From Bacteroidales bacterium (lineage in GTDB: Bacteria; Bacteroidota; Bacteroidia; Bacteroidales; SMBSF39), in assembly GCA_021107685.1 (NCBI GenBank), contig JAIOSH010000276.1, positions 1 to 6,569 on the forward strand: 6,569 nucleotides of DNA, written 5' to 3'. Under the pieces are notes generated by a model that did no database searches, was not told where the DNA came from, and was given only the letters and a program-made list of their open reading frames with translations. Position 1 is the first letter of the stretch; the number at the start of each line of letters is the position of its first letter. The translations under genes were made by a program, and so were the position numbers. Below, piece by piece: positions 1-6,569 of the stretch.

Positions 1-30
1 AATTTGTGTCAAAATAAAAACCAATAAAAA
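1..30 (+). promoter_or_regulatory. A-rich leader ahead of the first gene
   Basis: This is the visible upstream sequence of the first gene. It has no GGAGG-like Shine-Dalgarno sequence. The bases just before the ATG at 31 are almost all A, which is common for translation starts in Bacteroidota. The window begins too close to the gene for a promoter to be identified. The first bases (AATTTG) would fit the right part of the Bacteroidota -7 element TAnnTTTG, but the TA half would lie outside the window. Confidence 0.35.
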
Positions 31-96
31 ATGAAACAAAAATATTCAATATTATTAACAGCTTTGCTTACGGTTTTTTCGTTACAAACCATAGCA
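31..96 (+). other. Signal peptide of the small T9SS protein
   Basis: Residues 1-22 have a Lys-rich n-region and a hydrophobic stretch (ILLTALLTVFSL). The predicted cut lies after Ala22 and leaves Gln23 as the mature N-terminus, a pattern often seen in Bacteroidota. T9SS cargo must first cross the inner membrane by Sec, so this fits the C-terminal sorting domain. Confidence 0.85.
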
Positions 97-507
97 CAAA
101 AAAGTGAAGTCGTCTTTACTTATGATGCTTCAGGAAACCGGATTACAAGAACAATTATTTTAGAAGAAAAGAAAAAAGAACCGAAACAGGAAATTGATAC
201 AACTAATTTAAAGCAAACCGAAAAAAAGGATAATGAAATTGTAAAGCACACCACTACAATCGGTGAAATGACCATAAACATCTATCCCAACCCGAACGGC
301 GGAATGTTTAAAGTGAGCATTGACGGGTGGGATAATAAAACCACAACTTTATTACAATTGCATACATTGTCAGGTACAGAAATTGTTAAAAAAGAACATT
401 TGCAACCCGAAACGCCGGTGAATATTAGTGATCAACCTGAGGGAACGTATATCCTGACATTGATAATAAACGGGAAGAAAGAGGTGTGGAAGCTTGTGAA
501 AAGATAA
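31..507 (+). CDS. Small exported protein with one YD motif and a T9SS type A sorting domain
   Basis: The 158-residue product is complete. Residues 1-22 form a Sec signal peptide: basic start MKQK, a hydrophobic core, and a likely cut after IA before Q23. The mature protein opens with a single YD-type RHS motif (VVFTYDASGNRITRTI, about residues 27-42), followed by a Lys/Glu-rich, probably disordered linker (about 45-75). Residues 82-158 match the T9SS type A sorting domain (Por secretion tail): the IYPNPNGGMF box at 84-93, a central LLQLHTLSGTEI strand and turn at 107-118, the PEGTYIL box at 136-142, and a basic VWKLVKR end. In that family the domain directs periplasmic cargo through the type IX outer-membrane channel and is usually removed, leaving the protein secreted or anchored at the surface. 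There is almost no cargo besides the YD motif and linker, which is odd. The next gene starts 25 bp downstream on the same strand and encodes a giant YD-repeat protein, so joint expression is likely. The specific function is unknown. The gene call is very sure and the sorting-domain call is strong. Confidence 0.95.
   Translation: MKQKYSILLTALLTVFSLQTIAQKSEVVFTYDASGNRITRTIILEEKKKEPKQEIDTTNLKQTEKKDNEIVKHTTTIGEMTINIYPNPNGGMFKVSIDGWDNKTTTLLQLHTLSGTEIVKKEHLQPETPVNISDQPEGTYILTLIINGKKEVWKLVKR
274..507 (+). other. T9SS type A sorting domain
   Basis: Residues 82-158 show the family's usual order of motifs: an early YPNP followed by Gly and a Phe strand, a middle segment with a small turn (LSG), a PEGTYIL strand, and a short C-terminal strand ending in basic residues. 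The length of about 75 residues is normal for the domain, and it sits at the extreme C-terminus as expected. Confidence 0.9.
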
Positions 508-532
508 AAGTGTAAATTATAAAATTTATAAA
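508..532 (+). promoter_or_regulatory. Short AT-rich spacer and start region of the giant gene
   Basis: Only 25 bp separate the stop codon of the small gene from the ATG at 533. The spacer is nearly all A and T and has no GC-rich hairpin with a T-run that would act as a terminator, so read-through is expected. No Shine-Dalgarno sequence is visible and the start is preceded by A-rich sequence, as for the first gene. The ATG at 533 is preferred because it begins a clean signal peptide; the next in-frame ATG (position 689) would lose it. Confidence 0.6.
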
Positions 533-589
533 ATGAAAAAAATATATATTCTTTTAATCATATTAAGCGTACTGACTGAAGTTTACGGG
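533..589 (+). other. Signal peptide of the giant RHS protein
   Basis: Residues 1-19 begin MKK, continue with a strongly hydrophobic stretch (IYILLIILSVL) and end in VYG before Gln20. This is a standard Sec signal with a Gln at the mature N-terminus, matching that of the upstream gene. No lipobox cysteine is present, so the protein is not predicted to be a lipoprotein. Confidence 0.87.
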
Positions 590-3500
590 CAAAACAATAT
601 AGTAAATGAAACAGGTGTGAGTTTCACTTTTGAAGAAGAATTGGATGGTGATACTATTTATGAATACACAGCGAGCGATTATATTAAGATGAATGATGGT
701 TTTGAATATACACCAAACTCCGGTAATTACTTTCATGCAAAGACGGACCCTTTTATGGTTTTCCCGCCCGGGGGAGGTGTTGCAGGAGGACCAAATCCTG
801 CTGATTCAGGAGTTGTTGGGACAATTCCTGGCAATTTTTCGGTTTCATCTACTGGTGCAGCAACTTATACCATACCTATTGACCTTCCTGCAGGAACAGC
901 TGGTATGACACCTGATTTGGCACTTGTTTATAACAGCAGGGCAAGAAATAATATTATGGGTTCAGGTTGGTCAATTAGTGGATTTTCATCCATTACCAGA
1001 ACTCATCCTACTTACTATTATAATGGCGCACCTGATGATATTGATTTTATTAATGATCAATTATTACTCGACGGAAAACGATTAATAAGAGTTGATTCGA
1101 TTGATGGAAAAATATTTTATAAGACCGAAATACATGATATAAGTAAAATTATCTATTATGCTGATAATCCGCCAAACGATTATTTTGAAGTTAAGACAAA
1201 ATCAGGATTGACAAAAATATATGGGCAAAATACTGATTCAAGACAAGTATATTCACCAAATATAAACCAGGCAGATGATAAATATCCTTTTATCTGGCAT
1301 CTTGACAGAATAATTGACAGACAAAATAATTATATTGACTATACTTATTTACAACAACCAAATATTGGCGATGTAAAACTTATCGGAATAGAATATACAG
1401 GGAAAAAGGTAAGTGATAAAGACAATAATAAAAGCTATGGATATTATAAAATACAATTTTTTTTTAACTCTTTTATTATTGAGGACGAACAGGAACTAAT
1501 CCAAACAAATTATTTTAATTACCGAAATTCAGGAAATTACATTTATAACAATATCTATAAATTGAATAATATAGTTATAGTATATGATGATGAAGAAATA
1601 AAAAAATATGGTTTTTTATATACCATTAATAATATTACTGATGAGTATTATTTAAGAGAAATAACTTTAACTGAAAAAATTTCAGGGAATGAAGAAAATG
1701 TTAATTCAACTAAATTTAATTGGCATTTTTACGATTATGATTATGAAATAGAAAATTATGATACTACAAAAGCAGTATATTTCGGGGCATACAGAATCGG
1801 AACAGGTGATTTTAACGGTGACGGGAAAAGCGATATTGCTGAGACAATGGATGTTGATACACTCAGGATTTTTTCACCATCAGATAATTCAATGAATATA
1901 ATAATCAGTTGTTTAAAACCCGAAATTGTCAGTGGCGCTGATTTTAACGGCGATGGAAAAGATGAAATTGTATTAATATATGATGATAAGATTACTATAT
2001 ATAAAATATTCACTGCTTCAAAAAATAACCTTTATGATTACGAATTAATATTTACAACATCAGGCAAACCAGTAATAGGTGATTTTAATGGGGACGGGTT
2101 AATGGATTGTGTGGTTGCAAGCGATGCTCAAACATGGACATATTTTGAAGGTAACCCTGACAGTTATTTAGGAAATGGCATAGCAGCAGGTCAGTTTACA
2201 GGCACCCTTGATGATGAAAAGTTCAGAGTTGCTGATTTTGATGGTAACGGTACAAGTGAAATAGTGGGGAAATTTACAGATATTAACAATTATCATATTT
2301 TCAAGTTCAATTTTAATAATTCACACTTCGAGTTCTTTGGCAGTTTCTCTCAATTATATCCTTGTTCAAAGCTTTTTTTAAAAGATTTTAACAGTGATGG
2401 AAAATCTGATATTTGCGAACTGGGTTCAGGTAAAAAAGCAATTCGTTTCTCTATGGGTTCTTCATTCACTGAAGTTTTTGAAAATGATTTCTCCAATCAG
2501 ATCAATTCGGTGATGGATATGAATAACGATGGGAGAGACGATTTTTTATCAATTTATTATAATGAAATTACAAAAAAAATTAAAATATTTTCATATTTTA
2601 CAAAACCAGATGGGAAGGCATGGAATTCTAAATTTTTAGAATTTGATCTTGAAGGGAATTACGATGATTTAAATATTTTAGGATGTATAAGCAATGATTT
2701 TTCGGGAAACGGCATCCCCGACGTATATGTAAAATTCGTCGATCCCGGACATCCACCCTATCAAGCTGACAAGTTTTACTCATGGCTAATTACACATAAT
2801 GACCAGTTTGTAAATACTATAGATACAATTACCAATGGTTTTGGCGCTAAAATAAACATAAATTATTCGCCTTTGATACCAGCCAGTTCTTGTTTTACCT
2901 GTAGTGCTACTCCGTCATATCCTTTAGGAAATTTAATAAGCGGAAATTTATATATTGTAAATGAAGCCACAAGCAGTAACGGACAAGGTGGATTTTTTCA
3001 TACACAATATTTTTATGAGGGTGCTAAAATTCATGCAAAGGGAAAGGGTTTTCTATGCTTTGAGAAATTTTATCAGAAGAACTTTAAAACAGGTTTTCTG
3101 ACTATCAATTATTATAGTATTGACAATATAAATTATTATTTCCCTAAACTTGATAGTATAAACAAATTTATTATAGGACAACAAGTACCATTTTTTGAAA
3201 AACATAATCGTTTTCAATTTAAACCATATTCATCCGAGCCTAGTAATCTTATCTTTTTTCCCTTCGTGGAGACAAGCATTACTAAAGAAAGGGAAAATAA
3301 CGGTAATTATATAAGAACAACAAAATCCATTTCGAATTATGATGAATATGGAAATAAAATTTACAAAAAAAATTATATTGATAAAGACGAACTGGATTTT
3401 AGTTCGCCTGTGAATTTATTCGATTTTTGGACGGAAACAATCATTGATTACTATGAGGATGACCCAGTTAATTATCAACATTTTATTAATAATTGGGTTT

Positions 3501-6500
3501 TGGGCCTTATTCGCTCTGTAGATATAGTTAAGTATTCGCCTGATGGTGAGAAAGAAAGATATACTGAATTTTCATATTTCCAAGATACGGCTTCAATACA
3601 ATACGGTTTATTGGAAACAAAGACCATTGAACCACAGCATGATAGCGCAAAAATATTTGAATATGAATATGATAATTATGGTAATATAAAATCCAAAACA
3701 TTGCGCGCTCTGAATAATCCCGACTTAATACCAAGGATAACATTGTATGAATACGATCATGAACTAGATAATCCTCATGGGAGATTTCTTACAAAAATAA
3801 CAGAGAAAACCGATGGAGAAGACGACCATATTACAACATCTCAATATAACTATAAAACCGGGCTTATTAATTCCGTAACCGATATAAACGGATTAACAAC
3901 ATCCTATTTCTACGACAATTTCGGCAGATTAATAAAAACAATAAGTCCTGATAATGTTCAGTCACATAATGCTTTTCGATGGTTACTGCCTGATGATACT
4001 GATAAGCCGCCAAATGCACTATATTATGAGTGGATACAATCATCAGGAAGTCCCCCCGTAAAAGTTTATTATGATACCATAGGAAGGGTATTGCGAACTG
4101 TAACAATTGGTTTTAATAAAAACGAAAAAATTTATTCGGATAAGGTTTACGATGAGAATAAAGGGTTGTTGGTCAAAGAGTCCGACCCCTTCTTTCACGA
4201 AACATTACCGCAAGACATTCAATGGACAGAGTATTATTACGATGATATGAACAGGATATGGAAAACAGTATTACCGAGCAAACCAGATGAAGAAAGGAAA
4301 ACAGAGATAACTTACAATGGCTTGGAAATAATTACCAAAAATGCAAAAGAGCAAACCCAAACAGTTAGAAAGTATGCAACAGGATGGTTAAAAGAAAGTG
4401 AAGATACACAAGGCAATATTATGAATTATAGTTATTATGCAAATGGATTACTTAAAGAAATGGAAGACCTGAAAGGTAATATTACTTCGTTTGAGTATGA
4501 CCTGTTCGAAAACAGAACCAAGATTATCGATCCGGATGTTGGGGTTGTAATAGACATATTTAATGCTTATAACGAATTAAATAAAGAAGTTAAAAATGGT
4601 GAAATAGTTGCTGATAATATTATTTACGACAGGTTAGGCAGGATTATTTCAAATACCATACCTGAAGGAACTACCGTATGGGAATATGATACTAAACAGC
4701 ATGGCTTTGGTAAAATCTCAACAATTACATTGGATTACATTGATTGCAACCAGGACACTATATACCACACTAAATTTTTTGAATATGACAGTTTAAGCAG
4801 GCTTATAAGTATCACAGAGACAATTAACGAGGAACCCTTCACTACTACTAATACTTATGATATTTTTAGCAGAATTAAATGTTTTGAATATCCATCTGGA
4901 TATAAAATAAAATATAAATACAACTCGCAAGGATATTTGAGTAAAATAAATGATGAATCCGGTAGTATGCTATGGGAGGCTACAGCCTACAATGCTAAAA
5001 ATCAGCTTACTGATTACAATTTAGGTAATGGCATTAATACACAAAATATTTATAACCCGTTTACAGGCATGATAAACAATATTATTGCAAATAAAAATTC
5101 ATTGATAATCCAAAATATGAATTATCAATGGGATGTACTCGGTAATTTATCAGAAAGGGAAGATGAAAATAAGTTTTTGAAAGAAACTTTTAGATATGAT
5201 AATCTTAATCGGCTTTACCAAATTGAATTAAATGGAAATTTGGTTTCGGAAATTGATTTTAACGAAATTGGAAATATCACAGATAAAACAGGTGTAGGAA
5301 ATTATACCTATGACGAAACAAGCGGAATCCGCCCACATGCCGTTAAAAATATTACCGGCGATTTAAATGGGATTAATCAAACTGACCAGCAAATAGATTA
5401 TACATCATTTGACAAAGTTTGCAGAATAATCGAAGATACAGATACCCTTGATATGATATATGGGATAGGGCACAGCAGGATTAAACAAAAAATTCATAGC
5501 GGCAATTCATTTAAAATAAAAACTTACATTGGAGGCGTTTATGAAAAAATTCAAGATGAAAACGGAAATATAAAAGAAATACATTATATTAGCGCCCCAA
5601 ACGGAGTGGTTGGCATTTACAATATCACAAATTCAGCTAATAAAGAAATGAATTATATACTGAAAGACCATCTTGGCAGCATACAATGTATTACCGACGG
5701 GCAAGGGAACTTAGTTGAAGAACTAAGTTTTGATGCCTGGGGAAGAAGACGAAACCCTACAGACTGGTCGTACAATAACATACCCGCTTCTTTTATGTTT
5801 GACAGAGGCTTTACCATGCACGAACATTTGGATAAGTTCGGACTTATAAATATGAACGGAAGGATGTACGATCCTGCTATCGGTCGTTTCCTTAGCCCCG
5901 ACCCCTTCACTCAGACACCTCATTCTTTACAGGGTCTTAACCGGTATAGCTATCTTATGAACAATCCATTGAGCGGAATTGACCCTACGGGTTATTTTAT
6001 TAAAGCAAATAAAGATATCGGAACGCAGAATAACAGTATTGGAATAGGCAGTGTCGCGTGGGATTACTTTACATGGTATCCCGGTCAGTTTGAAATGATA
6101 GAGTTAAGTATTAATTACAGGGCTGCAAAATATTCTGCACCATCTTATGAAAAATTGAAGAAGATTAAATCTCAGGTAATTAATTTTGATAATGGACCTG
6201 GTGTTTTTAATCCTTCGGGTACTTATTATGATAAAATTTATGATTTAGGTGCTGAAACAACCGGATTGGACTTTTTCTTCGAAGATAAGCCTAAAACAGT
6301 AAAAAAGAAAGAGACTAAAGAGGTGAAGGATGCACAAAGTACAGGGAAGCCTGATAATTATGTAGAGAAATATGAAGAATATGAATTGAAGGTTAACTAT
6401 GGGCTTGGTTTTGGTGTTAAATCCCCATATGGTTCTGGAATGGTTAATGTTTGGAATAAAAATGTTTATACTTTATCTTCTGATAAAAATAAAAAGATAG

Positions 6501-6569
6501 ATTCAGGATTCTTGATTGTTGGTGGTTCGTTTTCAGTACCATTGATTAATGCAGGGGGAAGTTTAAATA
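533..6569 (+). CDS. Giant exported SpvB/TcB-FG-GAP-RHS repeat protein (TcB-TcC-like fusion), 3' end missing
   Basis: The frame is open from the ATG at 533 to the window edge: 2012 complete codons, no stop, last codon split by the end. Domains in order are: signal peptide 1-19; SpvB-type N-terminal domain from about 95, with TIPIDLPAGTAGMTPDLAL at 113-131 and GSGWSISG at 143-150; seven FG-GAP loops from 426 to 730; a TcB middle-type segment, TITNGFGAKININYSPL at 765-781 and GKGFLCFEKF at 837-846; YD/RHS repeats about 935-1605; the RHS-associated core about 1707-1821; and a variable tail from 1822. Known relatives are insecticidal Tc toxin B and C subunits, SpvB and wall- or surface-linked RHS polymorphic toxins. 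In these the YD repeats form a hollow shell enclosing the C-terminal part. The signal peptide indicates Sec export here rather than direct injection by a type VI system. The gene follows a T9SS-tailed YD protein by 25 bp and is probably co-transcribed. The nature of the tail, a possible T9SS domain at the true C-terminus and any immunity gene all lie outside the window. The architecture is certain; the toxin role is inference. Confidence 0.96.
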   Translation, partial: MKKIYILLIILSVLTEVYGQNNIVNETGVSFTFEEELDGDTIYEYTASDYIKMNDGFEYTPNSGNYFHAKTDPFMVFPPGGGVAGGPNPADSGVVGTIPGNFSVSSTGAATYTIPIDLPAGTAGMTPDLALVYNSRARNNIMGSGWSISGFSSITRTHPTYYYNGAPDDIDFINDQLLLDGKRLIRVDSIDGKIFYKTEIHDISKIIYYADNPPNDYFEVKTKSGLTKIYGQNTDSRQVYSPNINQADDKYPFIWHLDRIIDRQNNYIDYTYLQQPNIGDVKLIGIEYTGKKVSDKDNNKSYGYYKIQFFFNSFIIEDEQELIQTNYFNYRNSGNYIYNNIYKLNNIVIVYDDEEIKKYGFLYTINNITDEYYLREITLTEKISGNEENVNSTKFNWHFYDYDYEIENYDTTKAVYFGAYRIGTGDFNGDGKSDIAETMDVDTLRIFSPSDNSMNIIISCLKPEIVSGADFNGDGKDEIVLIYDDKITIYKIFTASKNNLYDYELIFTTSGKPVIGDFNGDGLMDCVVASDAQTWTYFEGNPDSYLGNGIAAGQFTGTLDDEKFRVADFDGNGTSEIVGKFTDINNYHIFKFNFNNSHFEFFGSFSQLYPCSKLFLKDFNSDGKSDICELGSGKKAIRFSMGSSFTEVFENDFSNQINSVMDMNNDGRDDFLSIYYNEITKKIKIFSYFTKPDGKAWNSKFLEFDLEGNYDDLNILGCISNDFSGNGIPDVYVKFVDPGHPPYQADKFYSWLITHNDQFVNTIDTITNGFGAKININYSPLIPASSCFTCSATPSYPLGNLISGNLYIVNEATSSNGQGGFFHTQYFYEGAKIHAKGKGFLCFEKFYQKNFKTGFLTINYYSIDNINYYFPKLDSINKFIIGQQVPFFEKHNRFQFKPYSSEPSNLIFFPFVETSITKERENNGNYIRTTKSISNYDEYGNKIYKKNYIDKDELDFSSPVNLFDFWTETIIDYYEDDPVNYQHFINNWVLGLIRSVDIVKYSPDGEKERYTEFSYFQDTASIQYGLLETKTIEPQHDSAKIFEYEYDNYGNIKSKTLRALNNPDLIPRITLYEYDHELDNPHGRFLTKITEKTDGEDDHITTSQYNYKTGLINSVTDINGLTTSYFYDNFGRLIKTISPDNVQSHNAFRWLLPDDTDKPPNALYYEWIQSSGSPPVKVYYDTIGRVLRTVTIGFNKNEKIYSDKVYDENKGLLVKESDPFFHETLPQDIQWTEYYYDDMNRIWKTVLPSKPDEERKTEITYNGLEIITKNAKEQTQTVRKYATGWLKESEDTQGNIMNYSYYANGLLKEMEDLKGNITSFEYDLFENRTKIIDPDVGVVIDIFNAYNELNKEVKNGEIVADNIIYDRLGRIISNTIPEGTTVWEYDTKQHGFGKISTITLDYIDCNQDTIYHTKFFEYDSLSRLISITETINEEPFTTTNTYDIFSRIKCFEYPSGYKIKYKYNSQGYLSKINDESGSMLWEATAYNAKNQLTDYNLGNGINTQNIYNPFTGMINNIIANKNSLIIQNMNYQWDVLGNLSEREDENKFLKETFRYDNLNRLYQIELNGNLVSEIDFNEIGNITDKTGVGNYTYDETSGIRPHAVKNITGDLNGINQTDQQIDYTSFDKVCRIIEDTDTLDMIYGIGHSRIKQKIHSGNSFKIKTYIGGVYEKIQDENGNIKEIHYISAPNGVVGIYNITNSANKEMNYILKDHLGSIQCITDGQGNLVEELSFDAWGRRRNPTDWSYNNIPASFMFDRGFTMHEHLDKFGLINMNGRMYDPAIGRFLSPDPFTQTPHSLQGLNRYSYLMNNPLSGIDPTGYFIKANKDIGTQNNSIGIGSVAWDYFTWYPGQFEMIELSINYRAAKYSAPSYEKLKKIKSQVINFDNGPGVFNPSGTYYDKIYDLGAETTGLDFFFEDKPKTVKKKETKEVKDAQSTGKPDNYVEKYEEYELKVNYGLGFGVKSPYGSGMVNVWNKNVYTLSSDKNKKIDSGFLIVGGSFSVPLINAGGSLN
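815..1795 (+). other. SpvB / TcB-like N-terminal domain
   Basis: Residues about 95-421 carry the signature of the SpvB N-terminal family. A Gly/Ala-rich strand leads into TIPIDLPAGTAGMTPDLAL, then YNSRARNNIMGSGWSISGF and an ITR end of the block at residue 156. The following stretch is beta-rich, with features usual for the family such as YPFIWHLDRIIDRQNNYIDY (near residue 250-280). In Tc toxin B subunits this part contributes to the shell and packs against the propeller. The downstream limit is approximate and is set where the first FG-GAP loop begins. Confidence 0.85.
1808..2722 (+). repeat. Seven FG-GAP / calcium-loop motifs, predicted beta-propeller
   Basis: Seven nine-residue loops of the form DxNxDGxxD occur at residues 426-434 (DFNGDGKSD), 470-478 (DFNGDGKDE), 517-525 (DFNGDGLMD), 568-576 (DFDGNGTSE), 618-626 (DFNSDGKSD), 662-670 (DMNNDGRDD) and 722-730 (DFSGNGIPD). 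Their start-to-start spacing is 44, 47, 51, 50, 44 and 60 residues, the size of one propeller blade. FG-GAP/VCBS repeats of this type bind calcium in the loop between strands, as in integrin alpha chains and TcB. The last loop is the most degenerate. At DNA level the first three copies are close to identical over about 18 bases. Confidence 0.9.
2810..3070 (+). other. TcB middle-type segment between propeller and RHS repeats
   Basis: Residues about 760-846 hold two blocks that are typical of the region after the propeller in Tc toxin B and related SpvB-RHS proteins. The first is TITNGFGAKININYSPL (765-781), matching the usual ITNGLGA-x-x-x-I-x-Y-x-P-L pattern. The second is QYFYEGAKIHAKGKGFLCFE (825-844), matching the usual Y-x-Y-x-G-(x)n-R-G-F-L-G-F pattern. 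Between them lies a CFTC pair (787-790). The boundaries are approximate. Confidence 0.78.
3335..5347 (+). repeat. YD / RHS repeat array
   Basis: About fifteen divergent YD-type repeats run from residue 935 to about 1605. Examples are NYDEYGNKI (935-943), YEYDNYGNIK (1044-1053), YFYDNFGRL (1125-1133), VYYDTIGRV (1178-1186), YYYDDMNRI (1234-1242), IYDRLGRI (1364-1371), FEYDSLSRL (1416-1424), YQWDVLGNL (1531-1539) and FRYDNLNRL (1553-1561). The array ends in a PHAVKNI block (from 1601), which is conserved near the end of RHS cores. In solved TcB-TcC and RHS structures such repeats spiral into a hollow beta shell. The copies are diverged at DNA level and are not a recent tandem duplication. Confidence 0.92.
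5651..5995 (+). other. RHS-associated core domain
   Basis: Residues about 1707-1821 contain the full set of core blocks. These are YILKDHLGSIQCITDGQGN (1708-1726), ELSFDAWGRRRNP (1730-1742), GLINMNGRMYDPAIGRFLSP (1770-1789) followed by DPF, and LNRYSYLMNNPLSGIDPTGY (1802-1821). The last block marks the usual junction between the conserved shell and the variable C-terminal part. Asp1780 and Asp1790 lie where Tc C subunits carry aspartates implicated in self-cleavage, but equivalence of individual residues was not tested by alignment. Confidence 0.93.
5996..6569 (+). other. Variable C-terminal tail after the RHS core, incomplete
   Basis: At least 191 residues (1822-2012) follow the core. I do not recognise a known toxin or enzyme motif in them. 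The first part (about 1822-1918) is mixed, with aromatic segments such as WDYFTWYPGQFEMIEL. A Lys/Glu-rich, probably flexible stretch follows (about 1919-1950, including KTVKKKETKEVKD). After it come Gly-rich, strand-turn segments: LKVNYGLGFGVKSPYGSGMV (1952-1971), and FLIVGGSFSVPLINAGGSLN as the last visible residues (1993-2012). By position this is where polymorphic RHS proteins carry their toxin or other active domain. It may instead be a structural beta domain. The window ends before the stop codon. Confidence 0.75.

Noticed and set aside
1..8. Possible Bacteroidota -7 promoter element
   Set aside because: Only the right part (AATTTG) is inside the window. The TA half and the -33 region cannot be seen, so no promoter is claimed.
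508..532. Possible hairpin terminator between the two genes
   Set aside because: The spacer is an AT-rich near-palindrome with no GC stem, and it runs directly into the next start codon. It is too weak for a terminator.
693..908. Open frame of 71 codons on the + strand in another frame
   Set aside because: It overlaps the start of the giant gene in the region of the SpvB motif, has no signal or recognisable fold, and is a frame shadow.
1756..2013. Open reading frame of 85 codons on the minus strand
   Set aside because: It is the antisense of the first two FG-GAP loops. Its repeated SLFPSPLK segments simply mirror the repeated loop DNA. No start context or family match supports it.
3528..4106. 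Two minus-strand open frames of 71 and 79 codons
   Set aside because: They lie opposite YD repeats, and their His/Tyr-rich sequence reflects antisense reading of Tyr/Asp/Asn codons.
3335..5347. Tandem DNA repeat or CRISPR-like array in the YD region
   Set aside because: The periodicity is at protein level only. The DNA of the copies is diverged and spacing is irregular, as in all RHS proteins.
5653..5923. Two overlapping minus-strand open frames opposite the RHS core
   Set aside because: The + strand encodes highly conserved RHS core motifs here, and the minus-strand products look like nothing known. They are shadows in the most GC-rich part of the gene.

Overview
The window is AT-rich DNA that most likely comes from a member of the Bacteroidota. 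The clearest sign is a C-terminal type IX secretion (T9SS) sorting domain in the first gene. Supporting signs are A-rich leaders without a Shine-Dalgarno sequence and signal peptides that end just before a glutamine. Only two genes are present, both on the + strand and 25 bp apart, so they probably form one transcription unit. No RNA gene, insertion sequence, CRISPR array or convincing terminator was seen.

Layout: 1-30 is a short A-rich leader. 31-507 encodes a 158-residue exported protein made of a signal peptide, one isolated YD (RHS-type) motif, a charged linker and a T9SS type A sorting domain. 508-532 is an AT-only-like spacer. From 533 to the end of the window one reading frame stays open without a stop (2012 codons visible, 3' end missing). 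I followed this frame codon by codon. It encodes a giant exported protein with these parts in order: signal peptide, SpvB/TcB-like N-terminal domain, seven FG-GAP calcium-loop motifs (a predicted beta-propeller), a TcB middle-type segment, about fifteen YD/RHS repeats, the RHS-associated core ending in an NPxxxxDPxG-type motif, and a variable tail of at least 191 residues that I cannot assign to a family.

The architecture is that of a TcB-TcC (Tc toxin cocoon) fusion or SpvB-RHS polymorphic toxin, here carrying a Sec signal peptide. In that family the YD repeats build a hollow shell around the C-terminal tail, and the tail after the core is the part that differs between relatives and is often the toxic or otherwise active part. 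Whether this tail is a toxin cannot be decided from the window, because the gene end and any immunity gene lie beyond it. The small upstream protein pairs a single YD motif with a T9SS tail. It may be a surface or secreted companion of the giant protein; that link is inference from adjacency and the shared motif.
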